DNA of 64,000 bases from Flagellimonas beolgyonensis (GTDB lineage: Bacteria; Bacteroidota; Bacteroidia; Flavobacteriales; Flavobacteriaceae). The notes beneath the pieces were generated by a model. The model did no database searches. It was not told where the DNA came from and worked only from the letters and a program-made list of their open reading frames with translations. Below, piece by piece: positions 52,786 through 61,569 of this stretch (the first letter of the stretch is position 1; each line of letters opens with the position of its first letter). The position numbers were made by a program, and so were the translations under genes. The DNA is taken from positions 416,119-480,118 of the forward strand of contig NZ_RZMY01000016.1 of NCBI RefSeq assembly GCF_003992615.1, read 5' to 3'.

Positions 52786-53385
52786 CTAATCTTCTTTGGT
52801 TTCGGGCATTTGTGCCCCGACAAAATCGGCCACCAGTTTATGGGCCTCTTTTAGGGCCTCGTCCAAATCATAATTTTTGATGATGGTATCAAACTGCGGT
52901 GCAGTGGCCAATTCCACAGAGGCTTTGGCAATGCGCATATTGATCTTATCCTCGCTTTCGGTGCTCCGCTTTTTCAGTCGGATCTTAAGTTCGTCCACGC
53001 TGGGCGGCTTCACAAATACGGCCAAGGTTTTGTCTGGAAATTTCTTTTTGATGCGCAGTCCGCCTACTACGTCTATATCAAAAATCACATTCTTGCCCTC
53101 GGCCCAAAGTCGCTCCACTTCACTCTTCAATGTACCATAAAAGTTATCTCGGTATACCTCCTCCCATTCCAAGAAATCTTCATTCTTGATATGCCGTTTG
53201 AATTCGGAAACCGACATGAAGTAATAATGAATCCCTTGTTTTTCCTTACCACGCCTTGGTCGTGAGGTAGCGGAAACGGAGAAGGCCAGATTCAGTTCGG
53301 GCTGGTCCAACAAATACTTGACAATGGTTGTTTTACCACTTCCGGAGGGGGCCGAAAAAATGATGAGTTTACCGCCTTCTGTCAT
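52786..53385 (-). CDS. gmk: Guanylate kinase
   Basis: 199-residue enzyme phosphorylating GMP to GDP. P-loop SAPSGSGKTT at residues 10-19, GMP-binding SVSATSRPRRGKEKQGIHYY and the LIMK-type RLKKRSTESEDKIN segment are all present. Overlaps yicC by 4 nt and is followed by nadD after 3 nt; this order is common in Bacteroidota. Confidence 0.96.
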   Translation of the reverse strand: MTEGGKLIIFSAPSGSGKTTIVKYLLDQPELNLAFSVSATSRPRRGKEKQGIHYYFMSVSEFKRHIKNEDFLEWEEVYRDNFYGTLKSEVERLWAEGKNVIFDIDVVGGLRIKKKFPDKTLAVFVKPPSVDELKIRLKKRSTESEDKINMRIAKASVELATAPQFDTIIKNYDLDEALKEAHKLVADFVGAQMPETKED

Positions 53386-54239
53386 AATACATTGAGCATT
53401 TGTTCCTTGATTTTTTCCAACTCGTCCTTCATTTGCACCACCAACTGTTGCATGGGTGCATAGTTGGCCTTAGATCCAATGGTGTTGATCTCCCGGCCGA
53501 TTTCCTGGGCAATGAATCCCAATTTTTTACCGTTGGAATCACTGGATTTTAAAGTTGATTCGAAATAGTTCAAGTGATTGGCCAAACGGACCTTTTCTTC
53601 CGTAATGTCGTATTTTTCGAGGTAATAGATCAGTTCCTGTTCGAACCGGTTCGCATCCACTTCCACCTTCAGGTCGGCCACGGCCCTATCCAATCGCTCA
53701 CGAACGGTACCCAATCGTTCGGGGTCCATTTCCTTTACTTTTTCCAATAATGCGGATAGATTGTCCAATCGTTCGATGAAGTCTTTTTCAAGCACCTTTC
53801 CCTCTTCGTTCCTGAAATTCACGATTTCTGAAAGGGCTTCTTGCATGGCCTTGGTTATCGATGCATATTCGGTTTCATCGATATCGTTCTTATCGGTTTT
53901 CAAGGTATCCGGCATACGAAGGGCCAGTTCCAACAATTTGATATCGTCCCCTTTGGCAATGTTCGCCAATTGTTCCATATATTTCTTCACCACGCCTTGG
54001 TTGACTTCCGCAGTGGTTTCCTCGCCAGTGATCTCCACATAAAGCCCAAAATCGACCTTGCCCCTTTCCAGTGCATCAGCAATCATTTTTCGAAGCTCCA
54101 ACTCCTTCTCTCGGTATGCTTGCGGAATGCGTGCATTGATGTCCAGACTTTTGCTATTGAGCGATTTTAACTCAATGGTAATTTTTTTGGAAGGAAGCTG
54201 AACGACGTGCTTCCCGAAACCGGTCATGGATTGAATCAT
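53382..54239 (-). CDS. YicC/YloC family endoribonuclease
   Basis: 285 residues: MIQSMTGFG is the fixed N-terminus of YicC proteins; the central helical region and the C-terminal IAQEIGREINTIGSKANYA and VVQMKDELEKIKEQMLNV are also diagnostic. YicC proteins are manganese-dependent endoribonucleases acting on RNA turnover (family knowledge). First gene of the yicC-gmk-nadD operon; a minus-strand -7 box TACCTTTG (54259-54266) lies 19 nt upstream. Confidence 0.94.
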   Translation of the reverse strand: MIQSMTGFGKHVVQLPSKKITIELKSLNSKSLDINARIPQAYREKELELRKMIADALERGKVDFGLYVEITGEETTAEVNQGVVKKYMEQLANIAKGDDIKLLELALRMPDTLKTDKNDIDETEYASITKAMQEALSEIVNFRNEEGKVLEKDFIERLDNLSALLEKVKEMDPERLGTVRERLDRAVADLKVEVDANRFEQELIYYLEKYDITEEKVRLANHLNYFESTLKSSDSNGKKLGFIAQEIGREINTIGSKANYAPMQQLVVQMKDELEKIKEQMLNVL

Positions 54240-54258
54240 AAACTATACGAAATTTTGC

Positions 54259-54266
54259 CAAAGGTA
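54259..54266 (-). promoter_or_regulatory. -7 promoter box of the yicC-gmk-nadD operon
   Basis: TACCTTTG on the minus strand fits TAnnTTTG; transcript start predicted about 12 nt before the yicC ATG. Confidence 0.5.
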
Positions 54267-54304
54267 ACCAAAATAGCTTTTGACCCTTTGCCGTACGAAT
54301 TTGT

Positions 54305-54333
54305 AAAAAAGGAGGGAGCTAATCCAGCTCCCT
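54305..54333 (-). terminator. Terminator of the DUF1080 operon, overlapping its stop codon
   Basis: On the minus strand AGGGAGCT, loop GGATT, AGCTCCCT, then CC and six T. The stop codon of the last DUF1080 gene (54319-54321) lies inside the hairpin. Confidence 0.8.
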
Positions 54334-55074
54334 TACCCAAATGTTTCGATAACTTACCCTACTGTTGTCCCCATGGTCCTGAAGACGAAGTGGTCCCTTC
54401 CCGTGAGGTGGGTTTTTGGGCCACCCAATGTAAGGGGTTGTACCTTTGATCTCCACATGATCTTGGATCAATACACCGTTTTGTATCACCGTTAGGGTTC
54501 CCGATTTTACTTTCTGACCTTTCTCAAAAACCGGGGCATGATAAATAATATCGTAGGTGTTCCACTCTCCGGTTGGAACCGAGGCCATGGCCAAAGGAAC
54601 ATGCTGTTTGTAAATGGACCCCACTTGGCCATTCACATAGGTGTCATTGTCGTTGTTGTCCAACACTTGAACTTCATATAGGTTGTTTAGGAACACACCA
54701 CTATTGGCCCTACTTTGCCCTTTGCCCTGCACTTCTGCGGGGGATTTCCATTCGATGTGCAGTTGGACACTCCCGAAGTTTTGTTTGGTTTGGATGTCCC
54801 CGGTACGGTTCTTCACAGTCATGCTGCCATCTTTGTTGATGGTCCAAGGGGCGGCCGTACTGTCCCTGGCACTGATCCAATGGTCCAAACTGGAACCATC
54901 GAACAATACAATGGCATCGCTGGGTGGTGCCCCATCCTTTCCAGGAGTCACCTTTGGTGGAACGGGTTCATACAGCTCTGTGGCTTCCGGTTTGGTGGGC
55001 TCCACTTCTTGACCCATGGCACAAAATCCGATGGAGAGTACCATTGCCATAAAGGCAAATCTTGCTTTTCTCAT
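54319..55074 (-). CDS. Secreted DUF1080 protein (3-keto-disaccharide hydrolase/lyase family), copy 1
   Basis: 251 residues, signal peptide cleaved near AMGQ (about residue 22). Concanavalin-like jelly roll of the DUF1080 family: IVLFDGSSLDHWISARDSTA, SVQLHIEWKSP, NSGVFLNNLYEVQVLDNND and ending NSRVSYRNIWVREL. Family members cleave 3-keto-glycosides made by a glycoside 3-dehydrogenase. Here the gene is last in an operon of isomerase-like, DUF1080, DUF1080 and sits one base from its paralogue. Periplasmic location is predicted. Exact reaction (hydrolysis or elimination) is inference. Confidence 0.88.
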   Translation of the reverse strand: MRKARFAFMAMVLSIGFCAMGQEVEPTKPEATELYEPVPPKVTPGKDGAPPSDAIVLFDGSSLDHWISARDSTAAPWTINKDGSMTVKNRTGDIQTKQNFGSVQLHIEWKSPAEVQGKGQSRANSGVFLNNLYEVQVLDNNDNDTYVNGQVGSIYKQHVPLAMASVPTGEWNTYDIIYHAPVFEKGQKVKSGTLTVIQNGVLIQDHVEIKGTTPYIGWPKNPPHGKGPLRLQDHGDNSRVSYRNIWVRELD

Positions 55075-55075
55075 C

Positions 55076-55816
55076 CTACAATTCTTTGATTTTTATATTT
55101 CTGAAGGCAACCACATCACCATGGTCCTGAACACCTATTTTGCCTGTTTTAAAAGCGCCAAAGGCTTCCCAATCGGCAAACTTGGAATTGGCGACCAATT
55201 CGTTCCAACCTTCTCCCTCAACAGGAAACTCCACTATTTTGGTGCCATTGAGCATCACACGCCCTTCATTGGTCTTGTGATTGATCATGATTTCAACAGC
55301 GTTCCATTCACCGGCAGGTTTTACTGCCTTAGTTGATGGAGAAACCATGTCATAAAGGGCTCCAGCCAATCGGTCTGTACCATTTTGGGCATCAGGATGT
55401 CTTTCATCATCCAGTACTTGAATCTCCGGTCCGGTCAAATAGGGTTCACCGTATTTTTCATCTTCCTTTACACCCCAAAAAATACCGCTGTTGCCACCTT
55501 CGGCTATCTTCCATTCCAAGGAAAGCACAAAATCGGTAAATTCGGTGTCGGTCACCAAATTGTAATTGGCCCCTTCGGGTTTGGATTCCGGTGGATACAA
55601 CACCATGGCTCCATCTTCCAATTTCCATGGCTCCATAACTTCTCCACCATTGTAAAAATGCCAGCCGTCAAAAGAAGAACCATCGAACAATACGGTCCAT
55701 TTGGGTTCTTGAACCACATCCACCGTTTCTTCGGTAACTTCCTCAACGTTTTCCTTTGGTTTTTCCTTGCAAGCAAAAGTCAGGGCAAGGATGGCAAACA
55801 AAACAGGTTTTCTCAT
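55076..55816 (-). CDS. DUF1080 lipoprotein (3-keto-disaccharide hydrolase/lyase family), copy 2
   Basis: 246 residues exported as a lipoprotein (LTFACKEK, Cys about 16). DUF1080 domain: TVLFDGSSFDGWHFYNGGEV, DFVLSLEWKIAEGGNSGIFW, GPEIQVLDDERHPDAQNG and the C-terminal GKIGVQDHGDVVAFRNIKIK. Paralogue of the next gene with low identity and a more typical family core (GNSGIFWGVKEDE). The start overlaps the stop of the TIM-barrel gene by 4 nt (55813-55816). Likely works in the periplasm on keto-sugars supplied by the GMC or Gfo/Idh oxidoreductases of the cluster. Confidence 0.9.
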   Translation of the reverse strand: MRKPVLFAILALTFACKEKPKENVEEVTEETVDVVQEPKWTVLFDGSSFDGWHFYNGGEVMEPWKLEDGAMVLYPPESKPEGANYNLVTDTEFTDFVLSLEWKIAEGGNSGIFWGVKEDEKYGEPYLTGPEIQVLDDERHPDAQNGTDRLAGALYDMVSPSTKAVKPAGEWNAVEIMINHKTNEGRVMLNGTKIVEFPVEGEGWNELVANSKFADWEAFGAFKTGKIGVQDHGDVVAFRNIKIKEL

Positions 55817-56865
55817 AATCCCAATATTTTTTTGAGTTGTTCTTTATCGATATCGGCACCGGCAAAATCATCGAAGGTCTTGGTCGTCGCTTCAATGATA
55901 TGGTCCTGGATGAACTTGGCGCCTTCCCTGGCTCCTTGTTCGGGACTTTTGATGCAGCATTCCCATTCCATTACAGCCCAAACATCACATCCGTATTGGG
56001 TGAGTTTGGAGAAGATGGTCTTAAAATCAATTTGCCCATCGCCCAACGAACGGTAGCGGCCGGCTCTATCTCCCCAATCGTTATAACCGCCAAAGGCGCC
56101 TTTTTTACCTGTAGGGTTGAATTCGGAATCCTTCACGTGGAAGGATTTAATGAATTCATGATAAAAATCGATGTACTGGATATAATCCAATTGTTGCAAT
56201 ACAAAGTGACTTGGGTCGTAAAGAATATTGACCCTTTTATGGTTGCCAGTAGCGGCCAAGAAACGTTCGAAGGTGTCGCCATCGTGCAGGTCCTCACCAG
56301 GGTGGATTTCGTAACAAACGTCCACACCTTCTTCATCAAAGTGATTAAGGATGGGCATCCAACGCTTGGCCAATTCCTCAAACCCCATTTCCACCAAACC
56401 GGCTGGGCGTTGCGGCCAAGGATGTGCTGTGTGCCAAAGCAATGCTCCCGAGAAAGTGGCATGTGCCTTCAATCCCAATCGTCTACTGGCCGTTGCGGCC
56501 TTCTTAACCGTTTCCACTGCCCAGGCTGTGCGTTCTTTGGGTTTCCCTTTTAAAGCATCGGGCGCAAAATTGTCGAACATGATGTCGTATGCTGGGTGAA
56601 CCGCCACCAATTGCCCTTGCAAGTGGGTGGAAAGCTCGGTGATCTCCAATCCATAGGAATTGATCTTGCCCTTGAGTTCATCGCAGTAATCCTGGCTCTC
56701 GGCTGCCTTGTCCAAATCGATCAAAAATGATTCCCATGTGGGTATCTGAATACCTTTGTATCCTAGATCGGAGGCCCATTTACACATGCCGTCGAGTGTA
56801 TTGAACGGGGGTTGACTGTCCACAAATTGTGCAAGGAATACGGCCGGTCCTTTAATTGTCTTCAT
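55813..56865 (-). CDS. Cytoplasmic sugar phosphate isomerase/epimerase-like TIM barrel
   Basis: 350 residues from the ATG at 56865 (MKTIKGPAVFLAQFVDSQPP); an upstream TTG is rejected since it lies inside a palindrome and lengthens the family N-terminus. Xylose-isomerase-like AP2 barrel with the usual metal ligands: CYEIHPGEDLHDGDTF (Glu, His), YDPSHFVLQQLDYIQYI (Asp, His), FHVKDSEFNPTGK and VMEWECC (final Glu). No signal peptide. Probably isomerises, epimerises or hydrates the keto-sugar products. First gene of the operon with the two DUF1080 genes. Confidence 0.9.
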   Translation of the reverse strand: MKTIKGPAVFLAQFVDSQPPFNTLDGMCKWASDLGYKGIQIPTWESFLIDLDKAAESQDYCDELKGKINSYGLEITELSTHLQGQLVAVHPAYDIMFDNFAPDALKGKPKERTAWAVETVKKAATASRRLGLKAHATFSGALLWHTAHPWPQRPAGLVEMGFEELAKRWMPILNHFDEEGVDVCYEIHPGEDLHDGDTFERFLAATGNHKRVNILYDPSHFVLQQLDYIQYIDFYHEFIKSFHVKDSEFNPTGKKGAFGGYNDWGDRAGRYRSLGDGQIDFKTIFSKLTQYGCDVWAVMEWECCIKSPEQGAREGAKFIQDHIIEATTKTFDDFAGADIDKEQLKKILGL

Positions 56866-56890
56866 TGATATTGGTTTTAAGTAATTAGGA

Positions 56891-56911
56891 AATCCCAATC
56901 AAATTGGGATT
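56891..56911. promoter_or_regulatory. Perfect 9-bp inverted repeat before the isomerase-DUF1080 operon
   Basis: AATCCCAAT, CAA, ATTGGGATT, beginning 26 bp upstream of the ATG at 56865 of the minus-strand operon. A symmetrical operator for a sugar-responsive repressor is the likeliest meaning; a short leader hairpin is the alternative. Confidence 0.5.
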
Positions 56912-57026
56912 AATCTTCTATATTTAAGAAAAAATCTATGTGTTTTTAATTTCCCCAAGTAGAAAGACATAAATATAGGGATTCGTTAACAATTAAAATA
57001 GCATATCTTTTTATAAATACCTACCT

Positions 57027-57491
57027 ATGGAAAATGCTTCTGCCCGAAATCTTTGGGGCGACTTTTTGGACGCCCATTTGGAATTTGCTTCTGAGGATGC
57101 CCCCAAGGTAATCCACTTTTGCGACAATGAACAGGATGCCAATACCTGTGCCGATTTGGTCTGTAAAGAAACCAAAAGAGCCACTTCACACTCTTTGAAA
57201 GGCTTACAGTTCAGAAATGAGAAGTTGCCCAAGATCGGTGATTTTTATGTGGTGACCGATTGGAACGGCAATGCCAAATGTATTGTTCGAACCACTTCGG
57301 TAAAACTGGTTCCCTTTTTTAGTATTCGGGAAGAGCACGCCCGAAAAGAAGGGGAAGGGGACAAAAGCCTGGCTTATTGGCAAAAATCACACTGGGATTA
57401 TTATACTCGGGAACTTGCCCAGTTCGGGGCAAAACCCACGGAAAGTATGATCGTGGTTTTTGAGGAGTTCGAAATGCTCTATAAAAAATAA
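57027..57491 (+). CDS. ASCH domain protein
   Basis: 154 residues. ASCH fold (PUA-like RNA-binding beta barrel): the region KLPKIGDFYVVTDWNGNAKC and IVRTTSVKLVPFFSIREEHA, ending SMIVVFEEFEML, is typical. Members may bind RNA or hydrolyse modified cytidines. The gene is alone on the plus strand between two minus-strand sugar operons and ends in a terminator shared with the Gfo/Idh operon. No visible link to sugar metabolism. Confidence 0.88.
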   Translation: MENASARNLWGDFLDAHLEFASEDAPKVIHFCDNEQDANTCADLVCKETKRATSHSLKGLQFRNEKLPKIGDFYVVTDWNGNAKCIVRTTSVKLVPFFSIREEHARKEGEGDKSLAYWQKSHWDYYTRELAQFGAKPTESMIVVFEEFEMLYKK

Positions 57492-57517
57492 AAAGGCTGC
57501 CCTTGGGCAGCCTTTTT
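57490..57517. terminator. Bidirectional rho-independent terminator
   Basis: AAAAAGGCTGCCC, TT, GGGCAGCCTTTTT: perfect 13-bp arms. It ends the ASCH gene (+) and the Gfo/Idh operon (-). Confidence 0.93.
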
Positions 57518-57536
57518 CAATCTTATTGCTTTTTGA

Positions 57537-58673
57537 TCAATCCATATCGATCCATACATTCCCTTGTTTATGGGATGCCACGGTACTTTCGATAAAGTTG
57601 AGTCCACGCACACCATCCAACATGGTAGGGAACTCCCCACTGTTGTACTCTTCTCCTCGAATGGCCTTGGCCACGCCCAAATAAATGTTGGCCATGGCAT
57701 CAAAAATACCCTCGGGGTGCCCTGGTGGCAACTTGGTGCCGTCCAAGGACAGTTTGGAGTTGTACTGATGGCCCGGTTTGTACACCTGAAGCGGGTCGGG
57801 ATCGTTCAACTTGTACAGGTAATTCGGATTTTCCTGTTCCCATTTCAATCCCCCTTTTTGACCGTAAACGGCAATGGAAAGGTTGTTCTCCTCCCCTGTG
57901 GCCACTTGACTGGCCCTAATGACCCCTTTCACGTTTTTATCCATGCGGATCAAGGCCGTACCGTCCATGTCCATTTGGTTGTCATCGTACACATAATTGA
58001 AATCGCACAATAGGGATTGTACGCGCAATCCGGTGGTGAACTCGATCATGTTAAAGGCATGCACCCCAATGTCGCCCATGCAGGAACTGATACCTGCTTT
58101 TTTGGGATCCAAGCGCCAAACGGTTCCCCTTTTTTCCTTATCGTGGATAATGGGGTTCATCCAACCTTGATAGTATTGGGCATCCACTTTATGGACCTTA
58201 CCGATAACTCCATCCTTGATCATCTCGCGCATTTGGCGTACCATAGGATACCCGGTATAGGTGTGTGTTACCGCAAATACGGTCCCAGCCTTTTCCAAGG
58301 TGGCTTGCAAGATCTTGGCCTCCTCATACGTGGTGGTCATCGGTTTTTCACATATGACATTAAACCCATTTTCCAACAGTTTCTTGGCCATGGGAAAATG
58401 CAAAAAGTTGGGGGTGAGGATGGAACACACCTGTATGCGCTCATCTTCGGGCAACTTCTTTTCTTCCGCCACCAACGTGTCAAAGTCTTTGTAGATCCGA
58501 TTGGTGGGAATGTCAATTTGTTTTGCAAATTCCAGGTTATCTTCAAAGTTGGGGTTAAAAACGGCCCCTACAATTTCATAATTGTCATTGATGAAAGAAG
58601 CAACACGATGCAAAACACCTATCAATGAATCGCCACCTCCTCCAAGAATTCCAAGTCTGATCTTTTTTGGCAT
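57537..58673 (-). CDS. Gfo/Idh/MocA family sugar oxidoreductase
   Basis: 378 residues. Rossmann domain at the N-terminus (IRLGILGGGGDSLIGVLHRV; glycine-rich loop GGGGDS), the catalytic Lys in CEKPMTTTYEEAK (about residue 95) and the C-terminal alpha/beta domain with MGDIGVHAFNMIEF. No signal peptide, so cytoplasmic and NAD(P)-dependent. In glycan pathways such enzymes oxidise a sugar or glycoside at C3; that is the favoured role here given the DUF1080, isomerase and permease neighbours. Last gene of a minus-strand unit that starts at 61.4 kb. Confidence 0.92.
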   Translation of the reverse strand: MPKKIRLGILGGGGDSLIGVLHRVASFINDNYEIVGAVFNPNFEDNLEFAKQIDIPTNRIYKDFDTLVAEEKKLPEDERIQVCSILTPNFLHFPMAKKLLENGFNVICEKPMTTTYEEAKILQATLEKAGTVFAVTHTYTGYPMVRQMREMIKDGVIGKVHKVDAQYYQGWMNPIIHDKEKRGTVWRLDPKKAGISSCMGDIGVHAFNMIEFTTGLRVQSLLCDFNYVYDDNQMDMDGTALIRMDKNVKGVIRASQVATGEENNLSIAVYGQKGGLKWEQENPNYLYKLNDPDPLQVYKPGHQYNSKLSLDGTKLPPGHPEGIFDAMANIYLGVAKAIRGEEYNSGEFPTMLDGVRGLNFIESTVASHKQGNVWIDMD

Positions 58674-58686
58674 GTTTTCGTTTTAG

Positions 58687-59943
58687 TTATGATTTATATT
58701 CTACTTTTTCGTTTTTAAATAGCAGTGCAAAAAGGACTGCAACACCAAGAGCGAAAATTGCAGGGAACCTCCATACACTTACCCAATCGTGACCACTTTC
58801 AGGCAATTCATATGTATCGACAATCTGACCTGCTACCCAAAAACCGATCAACATACCCACGCCGTAGGTGGCCAATGTGATCAAGCCTTGTGCAGCACTC
58901 TTGTATTTTTCCCCCGCCTTGGTATCGGTATAAATCTGTCCGGATACAAAGAAGAAATCGTAACAGATCCCATGCAGAGCAATACCAATTATTAGCATGA
59001 AAATCAATTCACCTGTATTTCCGTATGCAAAAAGAAGGTATCTAAGTAGCCAAGCAATCATACCCACCAAAATGGTCTTCTTGAAACCGAACTTTTTAAA
59101 GAAAAAAGGCAACAGTAACATAAACAGTACTTCTGAAATTTGGCCAATTGTCATCATCCCTGCTGGCCCTACATCAGAACCTAAAACGTTTATTGAAGCT
59201 CCTATTTCTCCCAAAAACTGTCCGGCATGTTGGTAATAAAAACCTAAAGGAATACATATCAAAACCGAAGCAATGAAAAATATCAAATAGTTCCTGTTTT
59301 TAAGCAACTTCAATGCGTCTAAACCCAAAATTTCAGACACAGAAACTTTTTCGCCTTTTGAAACTTGAGGTGGGGTTTTTGGCAACGTAAAACTAAAGAC
59401 GCCCAAAACGGCAGAAGCTATTGCTGTCATCAAAAATGTGTTTTTAAGCGCTCCGTTGGCAATATTTTCCGGTGAGTCCCATTTGAAAATCAAACTAATA
59501 AAGAATAATCCAGCAATAATCCAACCAATGGTTCCAAAAACCCTTATGAATGCAAACTCTTTTGAAGGGTCTTTCATTTGATTAAATGAAACGGAGTTAA
59601 CTAAAGCTAATGTAGGCATGTAAGCAATCATATATCCAAACACATATGGTACAAATACTGAAATATTATCAGCAGAAGCCATTTGGTACATTAAAAAAGC
59701 GCCGATCAAATGGAGCACACCCAAAATGCGTTCGGCATTGAAATACCGGTCGGCAATCAATCCGATAATGAACGGTGCAATAATGGCCCCCCAGGATTGA
59801 CTTGAATAGGCAAGTGCAGTTTCAGCCCCATTAGCGCCCAATGATGTTGGCAAATATATGCCCAAGGTTACGAACCAACCGCCCCAGATGAAGAACTCAA
59901 GGAACATCATGAAGGACAGCTGAAATTTGGTTTTAGTATTCAT
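58687..59943 (-). CDS. MFS permease, nucleoside:H+ symporter (NHS)-like
   Basis: 418 residues with twelve predicted membrane helices. The N-terminal FMMFLEFFIWGGWFVTLGIY and GAIIAPFIIGLIADRYFNAE are typical of NupG/XapB-like symporters common in Bacteroidota sugar clusters, where they are thought to carry sugars or nucleosides. It lies 13 nt upstream of the Gfo/Idh gene and so may import its substrate. The coding region is more AT-rich than its neighbours (a counted 60-nt stretch at 59641 has 20 G+C). Confidence 0.88.
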   Translation of the reverse strand: MNTKTKFQLSFMMFLEFFIWGGWFVTLGIYLPTSLGANGAETALAYSSQSWGAIIAPFIIGLIADRYFNAERILGVLHLIGAFLMYQMASADNISVFVPYVFGYMIAYMPTLALVNSVSFNQMKDPSKEFAFIRVFGTIGWIIAGLFFISLIFKWDSPENIANGALKNTFLMTAIASAVLGVFSFTLPKTPPQVSKGEKVSVSEILGLDALKLLKNRNYLIFFIASVLICIPLGFYYQHAGQFLGEIGASINVLGSDVGPAGMMTIGQISEVLFMLLLPFFFKKFGFKKTILVGMIAWLLRYLLFAYGNTGELIFMLIIGIALHGICYDFFFVSGQIYTDTKAGEKYKSAAQGLITLATYGVGMLIGFWVAGQIVDTYELPESGHDWVSVWRFPAIFALGVAVLFALLFKNEKVEYKS

Positions 59944-59969
59944 GTTTTGTATTTGAATTTAGTTAGTTG

Positions 59970-60413
59970 TTAACGTTTATAATGCACATAGTCCAATGGT
60001 TCTGGAGGTACACCCGAATCCCGTAAGGCCATCATGATCTGGCCCCGGTGATGGGTGGAATGGTTGACCACATGGAACAAAATATCCTTGATCTCGTTGG
60101 AAAATGTCCTGCCTTCACTGTTCTCGTACACCACGCGTTTTTCAAAATTATCGGTGTTGGTGATAATTTCAAAAGACGTGCGTTGGTTTTCGTAATGGAC
60201 ATCCTCCCATTTTTTTAGATCGTGCCTGTCCCAGACCCCAAATTCATTGGGAATGCCCAACATTCTGCTGTTCCAGATATGATGGGCATTCAAAATGTGG
60301 CTAAAAAGCCGTTCGCAGTTGTCCGGTACATTGTCCAGAGCACTGCATTGTTGGATTATTTTTTTGTTACAATAGAAATTGTAATCGAAGAGCTGTTGCA
60401 AAAATCCCTTCAT
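59970..60413 (-). CDS. DinB family protein, cytoplasmic
   Basis: 147 residues, no signal peptide. Four-helix DinB fold with metal-site His residues: LNAHHIWNSRML in the second helix and VNHSTHHRGQIMMALRDSG at the C-terminal end. Putative metal-dependent thiol transferase or hydrolase; substrate unknown. Lies between the TIM-barrel lipoprotein gene and the MFS gene with 15- and 26-nt gaps, so part of the sugar operon, though its role there is unclear. Confidence 0.87.
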   Translation of the reverse strand: MKGFLQQLFDYNFYCNKKIIQQCSALDNVPDNCERLFSHILNAHHIWNSRMLGIPNEFGVWDRHDLKKWEDVHYENQRTSFEIITNTDNFEKRVVYENSEGRTFSNEIKDILFHVVNHSTHHRGQIMMALRDSGVPPEPLDYVHYKR

Positions 60414-60428
60414 ACCCTTGGTAATTGG

Positions 60429-61433
60429 TTAGGGTTGAGCCAAAATTCTTTCGATCAACTTTTTGGTGGCAAGTATACCTTCTTCCTCGCTCAGTACATT
60501 GCCTTCATACTCCACGTCAATATACCCGGTGTAGCCTGCATCCTTAACTATGTCGATTATTCTGGCAAAGTCGATGGTGGTCTCGTTGCCTTCGGCATCA
60601 AAATCATAAGATTTACCACTCACACCTTTGGCATAGGGCATCAACTCCTCCATTCCCTTGTATCGATCATATTCCTCCAAGCATTTGGATGAGTAATAAT
60701 CCCCGGCTTCCCTTTTGATACAGAAATTACCAAAATCGGGCAAGGTACCTACATTGTCCATTCCTACTTTTTCCATTACTTCCGACAATAACTGTCCATT
60801 GGAAGAAGGTCCACCGTGGTTTTCCACAATAATATTGATTCCCTTTTCCTTGCCATAGGTAGCTAACTGGGTAAGTCCGTCCACAGAAGCTGGAATCCAC
60901 TCTTCCACTTCCTGTGTTCCGTTCAGGTTCACGCGAATGGAATGACATCCCAAAGCAGCGGCAGCATCCACCCATTTGTAGTGGTTTTCAACAGCAGCTT
61001 TTCTTGTGGCAGCATCCGTGGATGCGATATCCCCTTGGCCATCTACCATAATCAATAGGTTTTCAAGACCATATTTTTCGCTCTCTGCCTTGCTCTTGGC
61101 CACCCAATTGTTCATGGCTTCTTCCGAAAAATTGGCCGCTTCCAATTCCTTATAGTACAATGCACTTACATATTCCAATCCTTCAAACCCCCACTTGCTG
61201 GCCTTTTCGGCAAACGTATACGGGTCTACTCCTTCTTCAAGAATCATTTTATGGATGGACCATTGGGCCAGGGAAATTTTAATCTCCGATTTTGTTTCCT
61301 CCACGGCAACTTCTTCGGCCACGGTCTCCTCCGCATTTTCCTTTTTTGCATTTTGCTTACAGGAAATAAAGGTGAACATCATCACTGCAAGGAGTGAAAA
61401 AATACTGTTTTGGGCTAAACTTCTTCTAGTCAT
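60429..61433 (-). CDS. Periplasmic TIM-barrel isomerase/epimerase-like lipoprotein
   Basis: 334 residues exported as a lipoprotein (lipobox FISC, Cys25; preceded by MTRRSLAQ, which could also serve as a weak Tat signal). After a Glu-rich linker (about 28-50) comes an AP2/xylose-isomerase-like barrel: ISLAQWSIHKMILEE, SIRVNLNGTQEVEEW, IIVENHGGPSSNGQL, LPDFGNFCI and GYIDVEYEG with the expected Glu/Asp/His metal ligands. It is unusual for a sugar isomerase fold to be outside the cytoplasm; in keto-glycoside pathways it could act on freed keto-sugars or hydrated glycals. First gene of the minus-strand operon. Confidence 0.88.
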   Translation of the reverse strand: MTRRSLAQNSIFSLLAVMMFTFISCKQNAKKENAEETVAEEVAVEETKSEIKISLAQWSIHKMILEEGVDPYTFAEKASKWGFEGLEYVSALYYKELEAANFSEEAMNNWVAKSKAESEKYGLENLLIMVDGQGDIASTDAATRKAAVENHYKWVDAAAALGCHSIRVNLNGTQEVEEWIPASVDGLTQLATYGKEKGINIIVENHGGPSSNGQLLSEVMEKVGMDNVGTLPDFGNFCIKREAGDYYSSKCLEEYDRYKGMEELMPYAKGVSGKSYDFDAEGNETTIDFARIIDIVKDAGYTGYIDVEYEGNVLSEEEGILATKKLIERILAQP

Positions 61434-61469
61434 ATTTTTAGGTTGATTAATTTCTAATAGAATACAAAA

Positions 61470-61485
61470 ACTATAACGTTATAGT
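61470..61485. promoter_or_regulatory. 16-bp CG-centred palindrome between divergent sugar operons (LacI-like operator)
   Basis: ACTATAACGTTATAGT, perfect over 16 bp, 37 bp upstream of the TIM-barrel lipoprotein gene and 84 bp upstream of the GMC gene. Central CG flanked by AA and TT is the pattern of LacI/PurR-family operators. No LacI gene is in the window. Confidence 0.6.
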
Positions 61486-61569
61486 GCTGAATTCTCAATA
61501 AACACAGGGATTAAATGTAGAAAATTAATTTAATAATTAATACATTTAGCAAATAAACAATCCGAATAA

